Positions 41,550 through 50,731 of a stretch of 64,000 nucleotides of DNA are shown one piece after another (positions within the stretch are counted from its first letter, which is position 1; each line of letters begins with the position of its first letter). Position numbers and translations under genes: made by a program. The notes beneath the pieces were generated by a model. That model was not told the DNA's origin. It saw only the letters and a list, made by a program, of their open reading frames with translations, and ran no database searches. The stretch lies in assembly GCF_008369915.1 (NCBI RefSeq), contig NZ_VSRN01000001.1, forward strand, positions 4,522,501-4,586,500, in the 5' to 3' direction. This DNA comes from Dyadobacter sp. UC 10. GTDB lineage: Bacteria; Bacteroidota; Bacteroidia; Cytophagales; Spirosomataceae.

Positions 41550-44500
41550 TTAACGGAAATTACGGCCAGAGGGAAACATTTCCAATTGCCCGGACTTCTT
41601 TCTGACCTGGGTTTTACGGTTAACCGCCTGGGAAACATATTCATCCTTTTCATCGGCCCGTGAGAGTGTGAGCACATCAGGATCTTGCTCTGTCTGGTTA
41701 AGCTGCCGCAGTAATGGCGACATATCGAAGCACTTTCTGACGACCACATGGATCACTTCTCCTTCGATCTGAAGCTTTCCTTCCACCATCAATAGCCGAG
41801 AGCGCAGGATTTCCTTGCGGTACGTTTCGAAAAGGCTTTGAAAGACGACCAGGTTGGCCACGCCGGATTCGTCCTCAATGGTGATAAAGCAAACCCCGCC
41901 GGCGGTACCCGGCCGCTGACGCACGAGTACCAGCCCTGCCACCCTGACAAACATCCCATCGCGGAATTTGGACAGGTCGGCAGTCGGGACCACTCGTTTA
42001 GCTGCAAGTTCACTCCGGACAAAACTGACAGGATGCGCTTTGAGCGAAAGCGATGTGGACATATAGTCCTGGACAACATGCTCGGAGAGCGACAGCCTGG
42101 GCAGCTCAACAGGCGCTTCGAACTCGCTGGCCGACTGCTGGCCCTTGAAAACACCCATCGGCCGGTCGGAGAGGGCGGAGGCTTCCCACATGGCTTGGCG
42201 CCTGTCCATACCTATCGAGCGAAAGGCATCCGCGTCCGCGAGCTTTTCCAGCGCGCCCTGGGAGACGCCTGCATCGCGGATCAAATGGATCGCTGTGTAA
42301 GGTACTGTCCGCCCGGCTACCAAAGCCGCGGTATCCTGCTCAGAAAGCCCTTTAACCTGACGGAAGCCCAGCCTGATAGTCCTGTATTTCCCTTCTAACT
42401 CTTCCAGTGTATTGTCCCACTGTGAAATGTTCACGTCGACCGGAAATACCTTCACCCCATGCTTTTGGGCATCAATGACAATCTGGGATGGCTGGTAAAA
42501 GCCCATGGGCTGAGAGTTCAATAGCGCTGTCGCAAAGACATCCGGGTAGTAGCATTTCATCCAGCTGGATACATATACCAGCAGAGCGAAGCTGGCCGCA
42601 TGGCTCTCGGGAAACCCATAACTGCCAAAACCTTCCAGCTGCTTGAAGATCCTGCGAGCATACTCTTCCGTATACCCACGTCCGGTCATGCCATCGATCA
42701 GCTTTTTTTCAAACTGGGTTACAAGCCCGCTCAGCTTAAAGGTCGCCATACTACGCCTGAGCTTATCCGCTTCGGCAGGGGTGAATCCGGCCGCAACGAT
42801 CGCAATCTTCATAGCCTGCTCCTGGAACAGGGGCACACCCAGCGTGCGGCCTAAAATATCTTCCAGCTCTTTGGAAGGGTATTCGACCGGCTCTTCGCCG
42901 TTTCGCCTTCTCAAATATGGGTGCACCATATCCCCCTGGATCGGGCCTGGCCGGACGATAGCCACCTCGATCACCAGGTCGTAAAAATCCTTGGGCCGCA
43001 GCCTGGGCAGCATCGACTGCTGCGCCCGGCTTTCGATCTGAAAGACGCCGATCGTATCGGCATGCGAGATCATCTCATAAACGGCCGGGTCATCCTGCGG
43101 TACAGTGGCCAGGGTGTAGGTTTTACCATAGTGGTTTTTTAAAAGGTCAAATCCTTTGCGGATGCAGGTGAGCATGCCCAGGGCCAGGACATCGATTTTC
43201 AGAAAGCCCAGCGTATCGATATCGTCTTTGTTCCATTCGATATTGGTCCGGTCTTCCATTCTCGCATTAATGATCGGGCAAAGGTCTGTGATCTTGCCCT
43301 GAGTGATCACAAACCCGCCGGTATGCTGACCGAGCTGTCGCGGAAAACCCATGAACTGCCGCGTGAGATCTAGCACCTTTAAAAGGTGCGGGTCGTTTGC
43401 ATTAAAACCCTCGTCTGAAATACGTTTTCCTTCAAACCATTCGTCTGTAAATTCCCAGATCGAGCTGGAAAGCCTATTGATCGCATCGACAGACATGCCC
43501 ATCGCTTTGGCCACATCGCGCACAGCCCCTTTCTGGTGCAGCTGGGTGACCGTGGCCACGATCGCTGACCGGTCCCGGCCATACTTTTGGTAGATATACT
43601 GAATTACTTCTTCACGTCGCTCATGTTCAAAGTCCACGTCTATATCAGGCGGCTCGTTTCTGGCTGATGAAATGAACCGCTCAAACAAAAGGTCAAATTT
43701 GGTCGGGTCAACACTGGTGATCCCAAGACAAAAGCAAACCGTGGAATTGGCGGCAGATCCGCGTCCCTGGCATAGGATGCCGCGTTCGCGCGCAAAGCGG
43801 ACAATATCATAGACAGTCAGAAAATAGGCGGCAAAGTCCATCTCGGCGACGAATTTGAGCTCATGCCCGATGGCGGTCACCACTTTTTCGGGCACAGAGT
43901 CGCCGTAAAATTCCCGGGCACCTTTCCAGACCAGATAAGTAAGCTCTTCCAGCGGGGAACGCTCGCCACCGGTGATCTCTTCGGGGTAGACATATTTAAG
44001 GCTATCCAGCGTGAAGGTGCAGGCTTCGGCGATTTCCTGCGTGCGTGCAATGGCATCCGGGTACCCGCGGAAGATCCTCAGCATCTCCTGCTGGTCTTTC
44101 AGGTATCGCTCCGCATTCTGGTGCAGCCGGAAGCCCGCATTGTAGATCGTGCATTTCTCACGCACGCAGGTAACGATGTCCTGCAACTGGCGGCGTTCGG
44201 GATGGTGGTAATGCACGTCATTGGTAGCGATCAGTGGCACATGGAGCCGCTTTGAAATCTCAGAGAGGCGGAAGAACTTTTTGATATCGCTTTCCACATA
44301 AGAGCGGGTGGCGGAAAGATAAAGCGCAGTACCCAGCTCGGACCGGTATTCGCGCAGGGCCCGTTCAAAGCCGGGCTCAAATTCGAAGGAAGCATTCAGC
44401 GTCAAAGGCGAAACGGCGATAAACTTGATCCCTTCGGCATACTCATATACATCACGCCGGTAGAGGTCGCATTTTCCTTTCTCGGTCCTCCGGTTGCCCA

Positions 44501-44780
44501 GCGAGAGCAGGGCCGAGAGCCTGGCGTAAGCGGGCTTGTCAGTAGGGTAGGCCAAAAGGCTGGGCCCGTCGATCAGATCGAGCCGTGCGGCCGGGATAAT
44601 CTCAAAGTCGTTGCCTCGCGCTGCTGAATGTGCGCGCACGATCCCTGCCAGCGTGTTGCGGTCGGTGATCGCTATTTTCTTGTAGCCGTAGCGGATCGCC
44701 TGGTCTACGAGTTCCTCGGGATGTGAGGCGCCACGGAGAAAGCTGAAATTGGTGGTTACCTGTAATTCGGTGTACTGCAT
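41550..44780 (-). CDS. dnaE2: error-prone DNA polymerase DnaE2
   Basis: The 1076-residue protein is a C-family polymerase of the DnaE2 (ImuC) type. It has an N-terminal PHP domain (about 1-200, TTNFSFLRGASHPEELV), the polymerase core with GRGSAANS and the catalytic acids in DIDVDFEHERREE, the helix-hairpin-helix region and a C-terminal OB domain (about 930-1010). The frame is open 14 codons further upstream, but MQYTELQVTTNFSF is the family start. With ImuA and ImuB it performs mutagenic lesion bypass after DNA damage; this cassette is established in many bacteria. Confidence 0.94.
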   Translation of the reverse strand: MQYTELQVTTNFSFLRGASHPEELVDQAIRYGYKKIAITDRNTLAGIVRAHSAARGNDFEIIPAARLDLIDGPSLLAYPTDKPAYARLSALLSLGNRRTEKGKCDLYRRDVYEYAEGIKFIAVSPLTLNASFEFEPGFERALREYRSELGTALYLSATRSYVESDIKKFFRLSEISKRLHVPLIATNDVHYHHPERRQLQDIVTCVREKCTIYNAGFRLHQNAERYLKDQQEMLRIFRGYPDAIARTQEIAEACTFTLDSLKYVYPEEITGGERSPLEELTYLVWKGAREFYGDSVPEKVVTAIGHELKFVAEMDFAAYFLTVYDIVRFARERGILCQGRGSAANSTVCFCLGITSVDPTKFDLLFERFISSARNEPPDIDVDFEHERREEVIQYIYQKYGRDRSAIVATVTQLHQKGAVRDVAKAMGMSVDAINRLSSSIWEFTDEWFEGKRISDEGFNANDPHLLKVLDLTRQFMGFPRQLGQHTGGFVITQGKITDLCPIINARMEDRTNIEWNKDDIDTLGFLKIDVLALGMLTCIRKGFDLLKNHYGKTYTLATVPQDDPAVYEMISHADTIGVFQIESRAQQSMLPRLRPKDFYDLVIEVAIVRPGPIQGDMVHPYLRRRNGEEPVEYPSKELEDILGRTLGVPLFQEQAMKIAIVAAGFTPAEADKLRRSMATFKLSGLVTQFEKKLIDGMTGRGYTEEYARRIFKQLEGFGSYGFPESHAASFALLVYVSSWMKCYYPDVFATALLNSQPMGFYQPSQIVIDAQKHGVKVFPVDVNISQWDNTLEELEGKYRTIRLGFRQVKGLSEQDTAALVAGRTVPYTAIHLIRDAGVSQGALEKLADADAFRSIGMDRRQAMWEASALSDRPMGVFKGQQSASEFEAPVELPRLSLSEHVVQDYMSTSLSLKAHPVSFVRSELAAKRVVPTADLSKFRDGMFVRVAGLVLVRQRPGTAGGVCFITIEDESGVANLVVFQSLFETYRKEILRSRLLMVEGKLQIEGEVIHVVVRKCFDMSPLLRQLNQTEQDPDVLTLSRADEKDEYVSQAVNRKTQVRKKSGQLEMFPSGRNFR

Positions 44781-44794
44781 AACATAGAGGGGTT

Positions 44795-46294
44795 TTATGC
44801 GAAAAAGCCGTGAATGAACCACTCCGGATTAATATCTTCACCATAGTGCCCAAGCCGGAAGATCCAGTAGCGGCCTCCCTGCTCGTCTTCGACTGAGTAG
44901 TAGTCGCGGTGAAGACCGTCTGAGATCCACCATTCCTGCTCGATACGGCTGGGGCCGTCTGCCTTCCTGATCCGGTGGATCTCGCCTTTGTAGCGGAAGA
45001 GCATTGGTGGGTAATCCGGTACCGGGGCGGTAACAATGATCCGTTCAGGCTCGGCGAGCAGTTGTACCGGCCGGTGCTGGTCGGTCCGCCAGTCGGTTTG
45101 TGGCTGATCGGTCAGTGAGACGGCCTCTGTGATCGCGCGCTCCGGCCAGTGGTGCTGGGCAGGCAGGTAGCGGTGGATGACACCTGAGCCAGTGCGGGCA
45201 CTGAGCCGGTCAAGCAGCTCTGCAATCGCTGTCATTTTGTTCGCACTGCTTAAATCCCAGAGGGCCTCCTGCGCATTGCCCAAATGCTCAACAACGGGTG
45301 CTTCCATTACAAAGAGCTCTATGCCCAGGGCGGGTTCGATGCTGGAAATTTTAAGCTCGAAAAGCTTGAACAGATGCGTAGCGCTGCATGAGGGACCGCT
45401 GGTGCCGATCTGTACCTGCTGGATTTCGCCATCGATCCGGTAGCATCGCAGCACGGCCTGCCGCAGACCTTTGCCATCTTTGACCAGCCTTTCACATAGT
45501 TTTTCAAGCAGCTTCTGTATGGCGATCTCAATACCGGTAGCAGTCCGGATCGGTTCCAGGCTGGAAAGCCTTTCCTGGTAAGGCTCCACAGGACATACCG
45601 GCTCAAAGGCCTCGTGAACATTGCCCAGGGCCTTTCCGATCTGTTCCAATGTAGCCTGGCCAAACCTGCGGCGCAGCACAGAAGGCGGCATATAGATAAA
45701 GCTTTTGATCTGGTATAGGCCCAACTTCTGCATTTTGTCCACAACAGCTGTTTCCAGTCGCAGTGCACGCGGAGGCAGCTGCAAAATCGCAGCGAGCTGT
45801 TCACCAGGAGCGATGATCGGGAAGGCCCGCGAGTAGCGGGACACCGCCCAGGCTGTCCCGATCGTGTCAGCCATTGCCGTTCTGACGTCAAAGCCTGAGG
45901 CTTTCAGCCGAGATGCGATATCTTTCAGATAGGCGGTTTCGCTCCCCCACAGGTGCGGGCAGCCGGTGCCGTCCAGGATCAGCCCGTCAGGTAAATCAAC
46001 TGCTACCAGCGGCGAATAACGGATCGTCCATTCTGCAAGGGCCAAAAGGAGCTTTTCTGCCAGTAGCGGATCGTAGTCGAACACTTCCAGGTCGGGCTGC
46101 ACTGCGCGCGCGTCGGCGAGCACCATGCCGGTCTCTATGCCCAGTTTTTGCGCATCGCGGCTCGCCGCTTTGACCAGCATCCGGCCGCGCTCTTTGGCAG
46201 CCAGAACGAAAGGTTTTTCTGCCAGCTCCGGCTGCCGGAGCTGGACCCGGTCTACCAGCAGGTGACGGAACCATATAGCCACATATCTTTTCAT
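44795..46294 (-). CDS. imuB: ImuB, inactive Y-family polymerase homologue
   Basis: The 499-residue protein is a Y-family (UmuC/DinB-like) polymerase homologue with palm/finger parts in 1-340 and a long C-terminal extension. The catalytic acidic motif of DinB (DMDCFFA) is replaced by AIWFRHLLVDR, and LPDGLILDGTGC matches the ImuB signature, so it is an adaptor rather than a polymerase: ImuB links the beta clamp, ImuA and DnaE2. The start MKRYVAIWF at 46294 fits the family; an alternative Met at 46318 would overlap imuA by 8 bases. It ends 14 bases before dnaE2 begins. Confidence 0.9.
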   Translation of the reverse strand: MKRYVAIWFRHLLVDRVQLRQPELAEKPFVLAAKERGRMLVKAASRDAQKLGIETGMVLADARAVQPDLEVFDYDPLLAEKLLLALAEWTIRYSPLVAVDLPDGLILDGTGCPHLWGSETAYLKDIASRLKASGFDVRTAMADTIGTAWAVSRYSRAFPIIAPGEQLAAILQLPPRALRLETAVVDKMQKLGLYQIKSFIYMPPSVLRRRFGQATLEQIGKALGNVHEAFEPVCPVEPYQERLSSLEPIRTATGIEIAIQKLLEKLCERLVKDGKGLRQAVLRCYRIDGEIQQVQIGTSGPSCSATHLFKLFELKISSIEPALGIELFVMEAPVVEHLGNAQEALWDLSSANKMTAIAELLDRLSARTGSGVIHRYLPAQHHWPERAITEAVSLTDQPQTDWRTDQHRPVQLLAEPERIIVTAPVPDYPPMLFRYKGEIHRIRKADGPSRIEQEWWISDGLHRDYYSVEDEQGGRYWIFRLGHYGEDINPEWFIHGFFA

Positions 46295-46310
46295 CTTCCC
46301 GCAAAGCTTT

Positions 46311-47048
46311 CTATCCAACCCTTGATATGTATTCTTCTGCCGGCGCAGGCTGGCCGATCAGCTCGAAGCTGCCACCGCGAAACTCCAGAGGCCAGCTTCC
46401 TGGCTCCCCGTGGCGTACTTTCTCGATTGTCACTTGCCAGCGCGGATACCCGATCCCGGGAAGCACCTGATCAGCAACGCCGGGAAGCGGGCTGATCCGC
46501 CACCGGCATACGGCGGCCACAGGATTCGAAAGACGGGGCGAGACCCGGTGCAACAGGCCAGTCACCTTGCTTTCTTCGACGGTAAGCTGTAATCTTCTGG
46601 ATTCGGTCAGGTTTAATTCTTTGATCTCGCCCACGACGGCAGACAGCGCATCACATTTGAGCGCTTCCTCGATCGCCCATAACAGGTCCTTGTCCTTTTT
46701 CAGGTCAACAAAGATCACCCGGTCTGGCGATACCCCGAATTGGCTCAACGCAAAGGGGTATACTGTACGATGACGACCGACCCATACGCAAAGTCCATTC
46801 TCTTTCATCATTTTAGCAGCCAAAGCAGCCATAAAACCCGAGGTAGCCGCGATTTGCTCAGGGGAGCTGCTGATAAACTCGTGCATGCCGGCACGCGGGA
46901 ACACGCCCTGGGGAAAGGCCTTCATTACCGGCCCCAGGCCGAAATCGTTCTGTTTTGTGCCGAGGTTTGTTGTACGGAAACCCTGCATAGAGAGGATATC
47001 GCTTCGCAGCCTGGCAACCAGCTCACTTTTAGTCAATGCAGTTTCCAT
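46311..47048 (-). CDS. imuA: ImuA-type RecA/SulA-like protein
   Basis: The 245-residue protein is the first gene of the cassette and matches the ImuA/SulA-like RecA-fold family (PRAGMHEFISSSPEQIAATSGFMAALAAKMM in the first part, IFVDLKKDKDLLWAIEEALKCDALSAVVGE in the middle). In its partners' operon it is needed for DnaE2-dependent mutagenesis. The operator-like palindrome at 47064-47090 lies directly upstream of its start and covers the -7 element. Confidence 0.9.
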   Translation of the reverse strand: METALTKSELVARLRSDILSMQGFRTTNLGTKQNDFGLGPVMKAFPQGVFPRAGMHEFISSSPEQIAATSGFMAALAAKMMKENGLCVWVGRHRTVYPFALSQFGVSPDRVIFVDLKKDKDLLWAIEEALKCDALSAVVGEIKELNLTESRRLQLTVEESKVTGLLHRVSPRLSNPVAAVCRWRISPLPGVADQVLPGIGYPRWQVTIEKVRHGEPGSWPLEFRGGSFELIGQPAPAEEYISRVG

Positions 47049-47063
47049 ATTCGTTAATTTATC

Positions 47064-47090
47064 ATTTTTGATATTATTAGTATCAAAAAT
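47064..47090. promoter_or_regulatory. operator of the imuA-imuB-dnaE2 operon, likely damage-responsive
   Basis: ATTTTTGATA (47064-47073) and TATCAAAAAT (47081-47090) are perfect inverted arms with a 7-base spacer. On the minus strand the right arm overlaps TATTTTTG (47091-47084), an exact TAnnTTTG -7 element, so a bound repressor would block the imuA promoter. The start codon is 16 bases further on. LexA-type or XRE/S24-type repressors are known to control such cassettes; which one acts here is not shown. Confidence 0.6.
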
Positions 47091-47273
47091 ATGATTTCAA
47101 TAATAACATTATCCAGCGGCAATCGCAAAATTTTTTTTCGGTAGCAATATCTTCGAGCAAAAAAATCACCTTGTCCTCAGCACTTTATCTTTGGCTATCT
47201 TTTGCTTTGACGCTTATAGCAGATTTAAGTAATTTCGCGTAGGCTCATTTAATGTCGTTTATGAGATAGCATT

Positions 47274-47849
47274 ATGAGTAAGGAGCTCTTTTTTCAACAA
47301 ATTCGTAGGTATTATCCTGTTTCCCAGGCAGCGGAGTCTGCATGGGGCGCCTTGCTGAGGGCAAAGACCTATGAAAAGGGGGGGTATCTGATTAAAGAAG
47401 GACAGATCCCCGATAAAGTATCCTTTATTTGCAAAGGGTTGGCATATCAATCGTATTTCCCGGACGATGGGGAAATGATTATCAAATATTTTTTTCCGGA
47501 AAACAGGCTTGCGGCGTCTGTTATTGCGACAATGACGCGGATGCCAAGCCGCTTCTCTATCGTTGCTATGGAGGAAACTGCTGTTTTGGAGTATGACTTT
47601 GCCGAGTTTAAAAAACTGGTAGAAAGACACAGTGACTTAGCACTGTTTTATATAAACTATCTTGAAAGACATTGGGTAATCGAAAAAGAGCCGCTTGAAA
47701 TTTCCTTTCGAACAGATACGGCAACCAAGAGATACAAGGACTTTTTGTTGTCGCACGGGCACATTATCCCTCGCCTAAAAAAATATCATATCGCTTCTTA
47801 TTTGGGGATAACGGCTACTCAATTAAGCCGGATCACGTCTGAAAAATAA
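47274..47849 (+). CDS. Crp/Fnr-family transcription regulator
   Basis: The 191-residue protein has a cNMP-binding-like beta-roll (about 20-125) and a C-terminal winged helix (YHIASYLGITATQLSRI, about 170-187). The recognition helix has T-Q-L-S-R, without the Glu found in the other Crp/Fnr protein of this window, so its target sequence is probably different. It is divergent from the imu operon and separated from it by 225 bases. Confidence 0.88.
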   Translation: MSKELFFQQIRRYYPVSQAAESAWGALLRAKTYEKGGYLIKEGQIPDKVSFICKGLAYQSYFPDDGEMIIKYFFPENRLAASVIATMTRMPSRFSIVAMEETAVLEYDFAEFKKLVERHSDLALFYINYLERHWVIEKEPLEISFRTDTATKRYKDFLLSHGHIIPRLKKYHIASYLGITATQLSRITSEK

Positions 47850-48008
47850 TTCAGGATTCTCAACATTTGTAAATTTTTTTGTCAAACCAACCATCTAGAT
47901 TTGTCTCAACCTCTGCCGGAGAGACAGAAGGCAGGCACTCACAATTGTCTTTTCAATATATATCCAGGCAATGCCGGCAATTGCCAGTCACATTAACTGT
48001 TTTAAACT

Positions 48009-48365
48009 ATGGCATCGTCAAAAGTAAACGATTTTCTGGCTGGGCTCAATCATCCAATGAAGCAGGAAATGATAGCAATCCGGCAACTGATTATGGAGGT
48101 TGATCCCTCGATAACCGAAGAGGTAAAATGGGGCGGCCCCAGCTTCTATTACAAAGGTGATATTGCTACATTCAGCCCGCGGGTTAAGGACCAGGCTGTA
48201 CTTGTTTTTCATCAAGGGGAAATGCTGGCAGGGCGCACAGTGCTGGAACCGGCGCCAAAAGGAAAAGCATATGCAAGGTTTAACAATATGGCCGACATAG
48301 AAACCAAACGCGAAGATTTGAAGGCAGTCATCAGAGAATGGATTCAGCTGATGGAAAAAAACTAG
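48009..48365 (+). CDS. DUF1801-family protein
   Basis: The 118-residue soluble protein matches the DUF1801 (YdhG-like) family, with the conserved motif EEVKWGGPSFYYKGDIATFSP and a helical start (KVNDFLAGLNHPMKQEMIAIRQLI). The biochemical role is unknown. It stands 159 bases after the Crp/Fnr gene and 92 bases before ada. Confidence 0.85.
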   Translation: MASSKVNDFLAGLNHPMKQEMIAIRQLIMEVDPSITEEVKWGGPSFYYKGDIATFSPRVKDQAVLVFHQGEMLAGRTVLEPAPKGKAYARFNNMADIETKREDLKAVIREWIQLMEKN

Positions 48366-48401
48366 CGGGTTTTTAAATAAAAATAGTTGTCAATTTTTCG
48401 G

Positions 48402-48432
48402 TTGTCCCTACCCGGCGGGCATTCTAATTTTG
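48402..48432 (+). promoter_or_regulatory. promoter of ada
   Basis: TTG at 48402-48404 and TAATTTTG at 48425-48432 (exact TAnnTTTG) are separated by 20 bases. The ATG of ada is at 48458, leaving a leader of about 20 bases. Confidence 0.65.
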
Positions 48433-48457
48433 GGGTATCAACACGAAAACAGAACTC

Positions 48458-49498
48458 ATGGATCTTTTACCTGAAAGAATGTATCAAGCGATAGTGGAAA
48501 AAGATAGCCGGTTTGAAGGGCTCTTTTATACCGCTGTCAAAACCACCGGCATTTTCTGTCGCCCTACCTGCACCGCACGCAAGCCGAAAAAAGAGAATGT
48601 CGAATTCTTTAAGTCTTCACTGGAAGCATTCAAAAAAGGATACCGGCCCTGCAAGGTTTGCAAGCCCCTGGAAAACCTGAACCAAACACCCGAGCCGATC
48701 AGGCTTTTGATGAACGAATTGAGCCGCGACCCGTCTGTCAGGTTTAAAGATGCGGACCTGGTAGCAAAAGGGCTCGAACCTCATTCGATTAGAAGGTGGT
48801 TTATAAAAAACCATCAAATGAGCTTCCATGCCTATCAGAGAATGTACCGGATCAATTCAGCGTTCAAAAACATCCAGCAAGGTACGCCGGTAACTTCTGC
48901 TGCATTCGATTCAGGATTTGAGTCCCTGAGCGGTTTTGCTGATTCGTATAAAAAGATCTTCGGCTTTTCTCCCAAAAAAGGCAGGGTGCAGCAGGTGATA
49001 GATCTCAAACGGATCGAAACGCCGCTGGGTACCATGATTGCGTGCGCAGTCAGGGAAGGGGTTTGCCTGTTGGAGTTCTCTGACCGGAAAATGCTTGAAA
49101 CCGAGTTTAAATTGCTTTCAAAGGCCATGAACGCAACCATTGTCCAGGGTAAGAACGAACACTTTCAGATCCTGGAACAGCAGCTCGAAGAATATTTTAA
49201 CGGGCGGCGAAGCTGTTTCACCGTTCCGCTTGTAACACCGGGATCGGATTTTCAAAACCTGGTTTGGACCGCATTGCGCGATATCCCTTACGGACAAACC
49301 CGGACATACCGGCAACAAGCGGCAATGATCGCGCGGCCTGAGGCATTACGTGCAGTAGCGAACGCAAACGGTATGAACAAAATCTCCATCCTTATTCCCT
49401 GCCACCGGGTTATCGGTAGCGACGGAACGTTGACAGGCTACGGTGGGGGCTTATGGCGGAAACAGTGGCTGCTCGAAATGGAAAGCGCCAGCAAATAA
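48458..49498 (+). CDS. ada: Ada: bifunctional methylated-DNA methyltransferase and AraC-type activator
   Basis: The 346-residue protein has all Ada parts: the N-terminal zinc domain with C34, C38, C65 and C68 (C34 being the phosphotriester acceptor), an AraC-type helix-turn-helix (about 80-165), and the C-terminal O6-alkylguanine methyltransferase with active-site C315 in IPCHRVIG. It repairs alkylated DNA and, once methylated, activates its own and other repair genes. No alkA or alkB gene adjoins it. It is transcribed from its own promoter. Confidence 0.94.
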   Translation: MDLLPERMYQAIVEKDSRFEGLFYTAVKTTGIFCRPTCTARKPKKENVEFFKSSLEAFKKGYRPCKVCKPLENLNQTPEPIRLLMNELSRDPSVRFKDADLVAKGLEPHSIRRWFIKNHQMSFHAYQRMYRINSAFKNIQQGTPVTSAAFDSGFESLSGFADSYKKIFGFSPKKGRVQQVIDLKRIETPLGTMIACAVREGVCLLEFSDRKMLETEFKLLSKAMNATIVQGKNEHFQILEQQLEEYFNGRRSCFTVPLVTPGSDFQNLVWTALRDIPYGQTRTYRQQAAMIARPEALRAVANANGMNKISILIPCHRVIGSDGTLTGYGGGLWRKQWLLEMESASK

Positions 49499-49565
49499 AA
49501 TTTCAGGAATTCTTTTCTATTGAACAGGCCATAAATATCCATATTCAGTCAATATCCATATCGTA

Positions 49566-49597
49566 TTGTCATCCCCTAAAATAAAGTCCTATTTTTG
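49566..49597 (+). promoter_or_regulatory. promoter upstream of the 70-codon frame and AraC gene
   Basis: TTG at 49566-49568 and TATTTTTG at 49590-49597 are 21 bases apart. The expected start of transcription near 49604 lies 10 bases before the ATG at 49614 and about 200 bases before the AraC start. Confidence 0.5.
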
Positions 49598-49613
49598 AAA
49601 AATTAACAGATCA

Positions 49614-49826
49614 ATGGGATTACAAGAACCATTTCTTCAAATGAGTCGAGCTAATATCGTCCCATTCATAATTTCGTTTCTTTTCTCCTTTGCGGTAAAT
49701 TCTGCCCCGGATTCCCTGAAAGCCGGCCGTGTAACTTGTAACGACAACGGAGGCAAGGATCGATTGAAATATTTATTGAACCGGTCGTCAGGCGCGAGAA
49801 ACACTGCATGGAGGAAACATTTTTAA
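49614..49826 (+). CDS. possible small secreted peptide or leader of the AraC gene
   Basis: This 70-codon frame encodes a possible signal-peptide-like segment (residues 12-30, ANIVPFIISFLFSFAVNSA) followed by a basic tail. It overlaps the start of the AraC gene by 19 bases in another frame. A well-spaced promoter stands just before it, which favours translation, but the product has no recognised relatives. It could instead be an untranslated leader. Confidence 0.35.
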   Translation: MGLQEPFLQMSRANIVPFIISFLFSFAVNSAPDSLKAGRVTCNDNGGKDRLKYLLNRSSGARNTAWRKHF

Positions 49827-50668
49827 GGGATGGGGAATACCTGCTCAGAGTAATGAATTTAAATGCCGAGCAGCTGAGCACTCCTGTGCAATACGCAGCG
49901 TATTCGATCCTGTTTGTTCAGGAAGGGAACGGTAGGTACCAGGCTGATTTTGGCTCTTTTGAATACAGCGGGCCTGTCTTGCTATTCTCTACTCCTTTGC
50001 AGGTTATACACATTCAGCAGGACAGGCCGTCACCGGTAATTATGCTGCAATTTCACGGAGATTTCTACTGCATTGAATACCATCGAAAGGAAGTTGCCTG
50101 TAATGGTTTGCTTTTCAACAACGTTTACATACAGCCGTGCCTGCCTGTCAGCGAGAGGGATGCTTTTGTCCTGGCCAATCTGCTCGGTGACATTGATGAG
50201 GAATTCAGGCAGGATTCACCTTCCGAAATTGTATTAAGAGCATACCTGCAATTGCTTCTGGCCAAATCCAGCAGCATTAAATTGAAACTGATTGAAAACC
50301 AAGGCGAGCCGGCGATAAAGGATGAGCAGATGGAGCTGTTCCGGCAGCTGGTGGAGCAGCGTTTCCTGGACCTTCACAAGCCTGGTGACTATGCGAAAAT
50401 GCTCGCCATGTCGCCTAATAATCTATCCAAACGCTGCAGCAGGTATTTCAGAAAGACCCCCTCGCAGCTGATCCAGGAACGGATCGTGCTGGAAGCCAAG
50501 AAGCGGCTGCATTTGACCCGGCAAAGCATCAAGGAAATTGCTTTTGCGCTCAAATTCAGGGACGAGTACTATTTCAGCCGGTTTTTCAAGAAGGTGACCA
50601 AAGTGTCGCCACAGACTTTCCGTACAAAAACCGGCATATCGATCGTGGCAGATTTGTCCATGCCTTAG
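49808..50668 (+). CDS. AraC-family transcription regulator
   Basis: The 286-residue protein has a cupin-like N-terminal domain (about 20-120) and a C-terminal AraC double helix-turn-helix (about 180-280; MLAMSPNNLSKRCSRYFRKTPSQLIQERI, then IKEIAFALKFRDEYYFSRFFKKVTKVSPQTFR). It lies 63 bases before a DUF417 membrane protein on the same strand, a pairing also seen for RclR and RclC in enterobacteria. The inducer is unknown. Confidence 0.9.
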   Translation: MEETFLRDGEYLLRVMNLNAEQLSTPVQYAAYSILFVQEGNGRYQADFGSFEYSGPVLLFSTPLQVIHIQQDRPSPVIMLQFHGDFYCIEYHRKEVACNGLLFNNVYIQPCLPVSERDAFVLANLLGDIDEEFRQDSPSEIVLRAYLQLLLAKSSSIKLKLIENQGEPAIKDEQMELFRQLVEQRFLDLHKPGDYAKMLAMSPNNLSKRCSRYFRKTPSQLIQERIVLEAKKRLHLTRQSIKEIAFALKFRDEYYFSRFFKKVTKVSPQTFRTKTGISIVADLSMP

Positions 50669-50731
50669 CATTTTTCGTCCATGGCTGGCGGTAGCTCGCT
50701 GATGTAATTTCGGTGCTTAAATCATTACATC

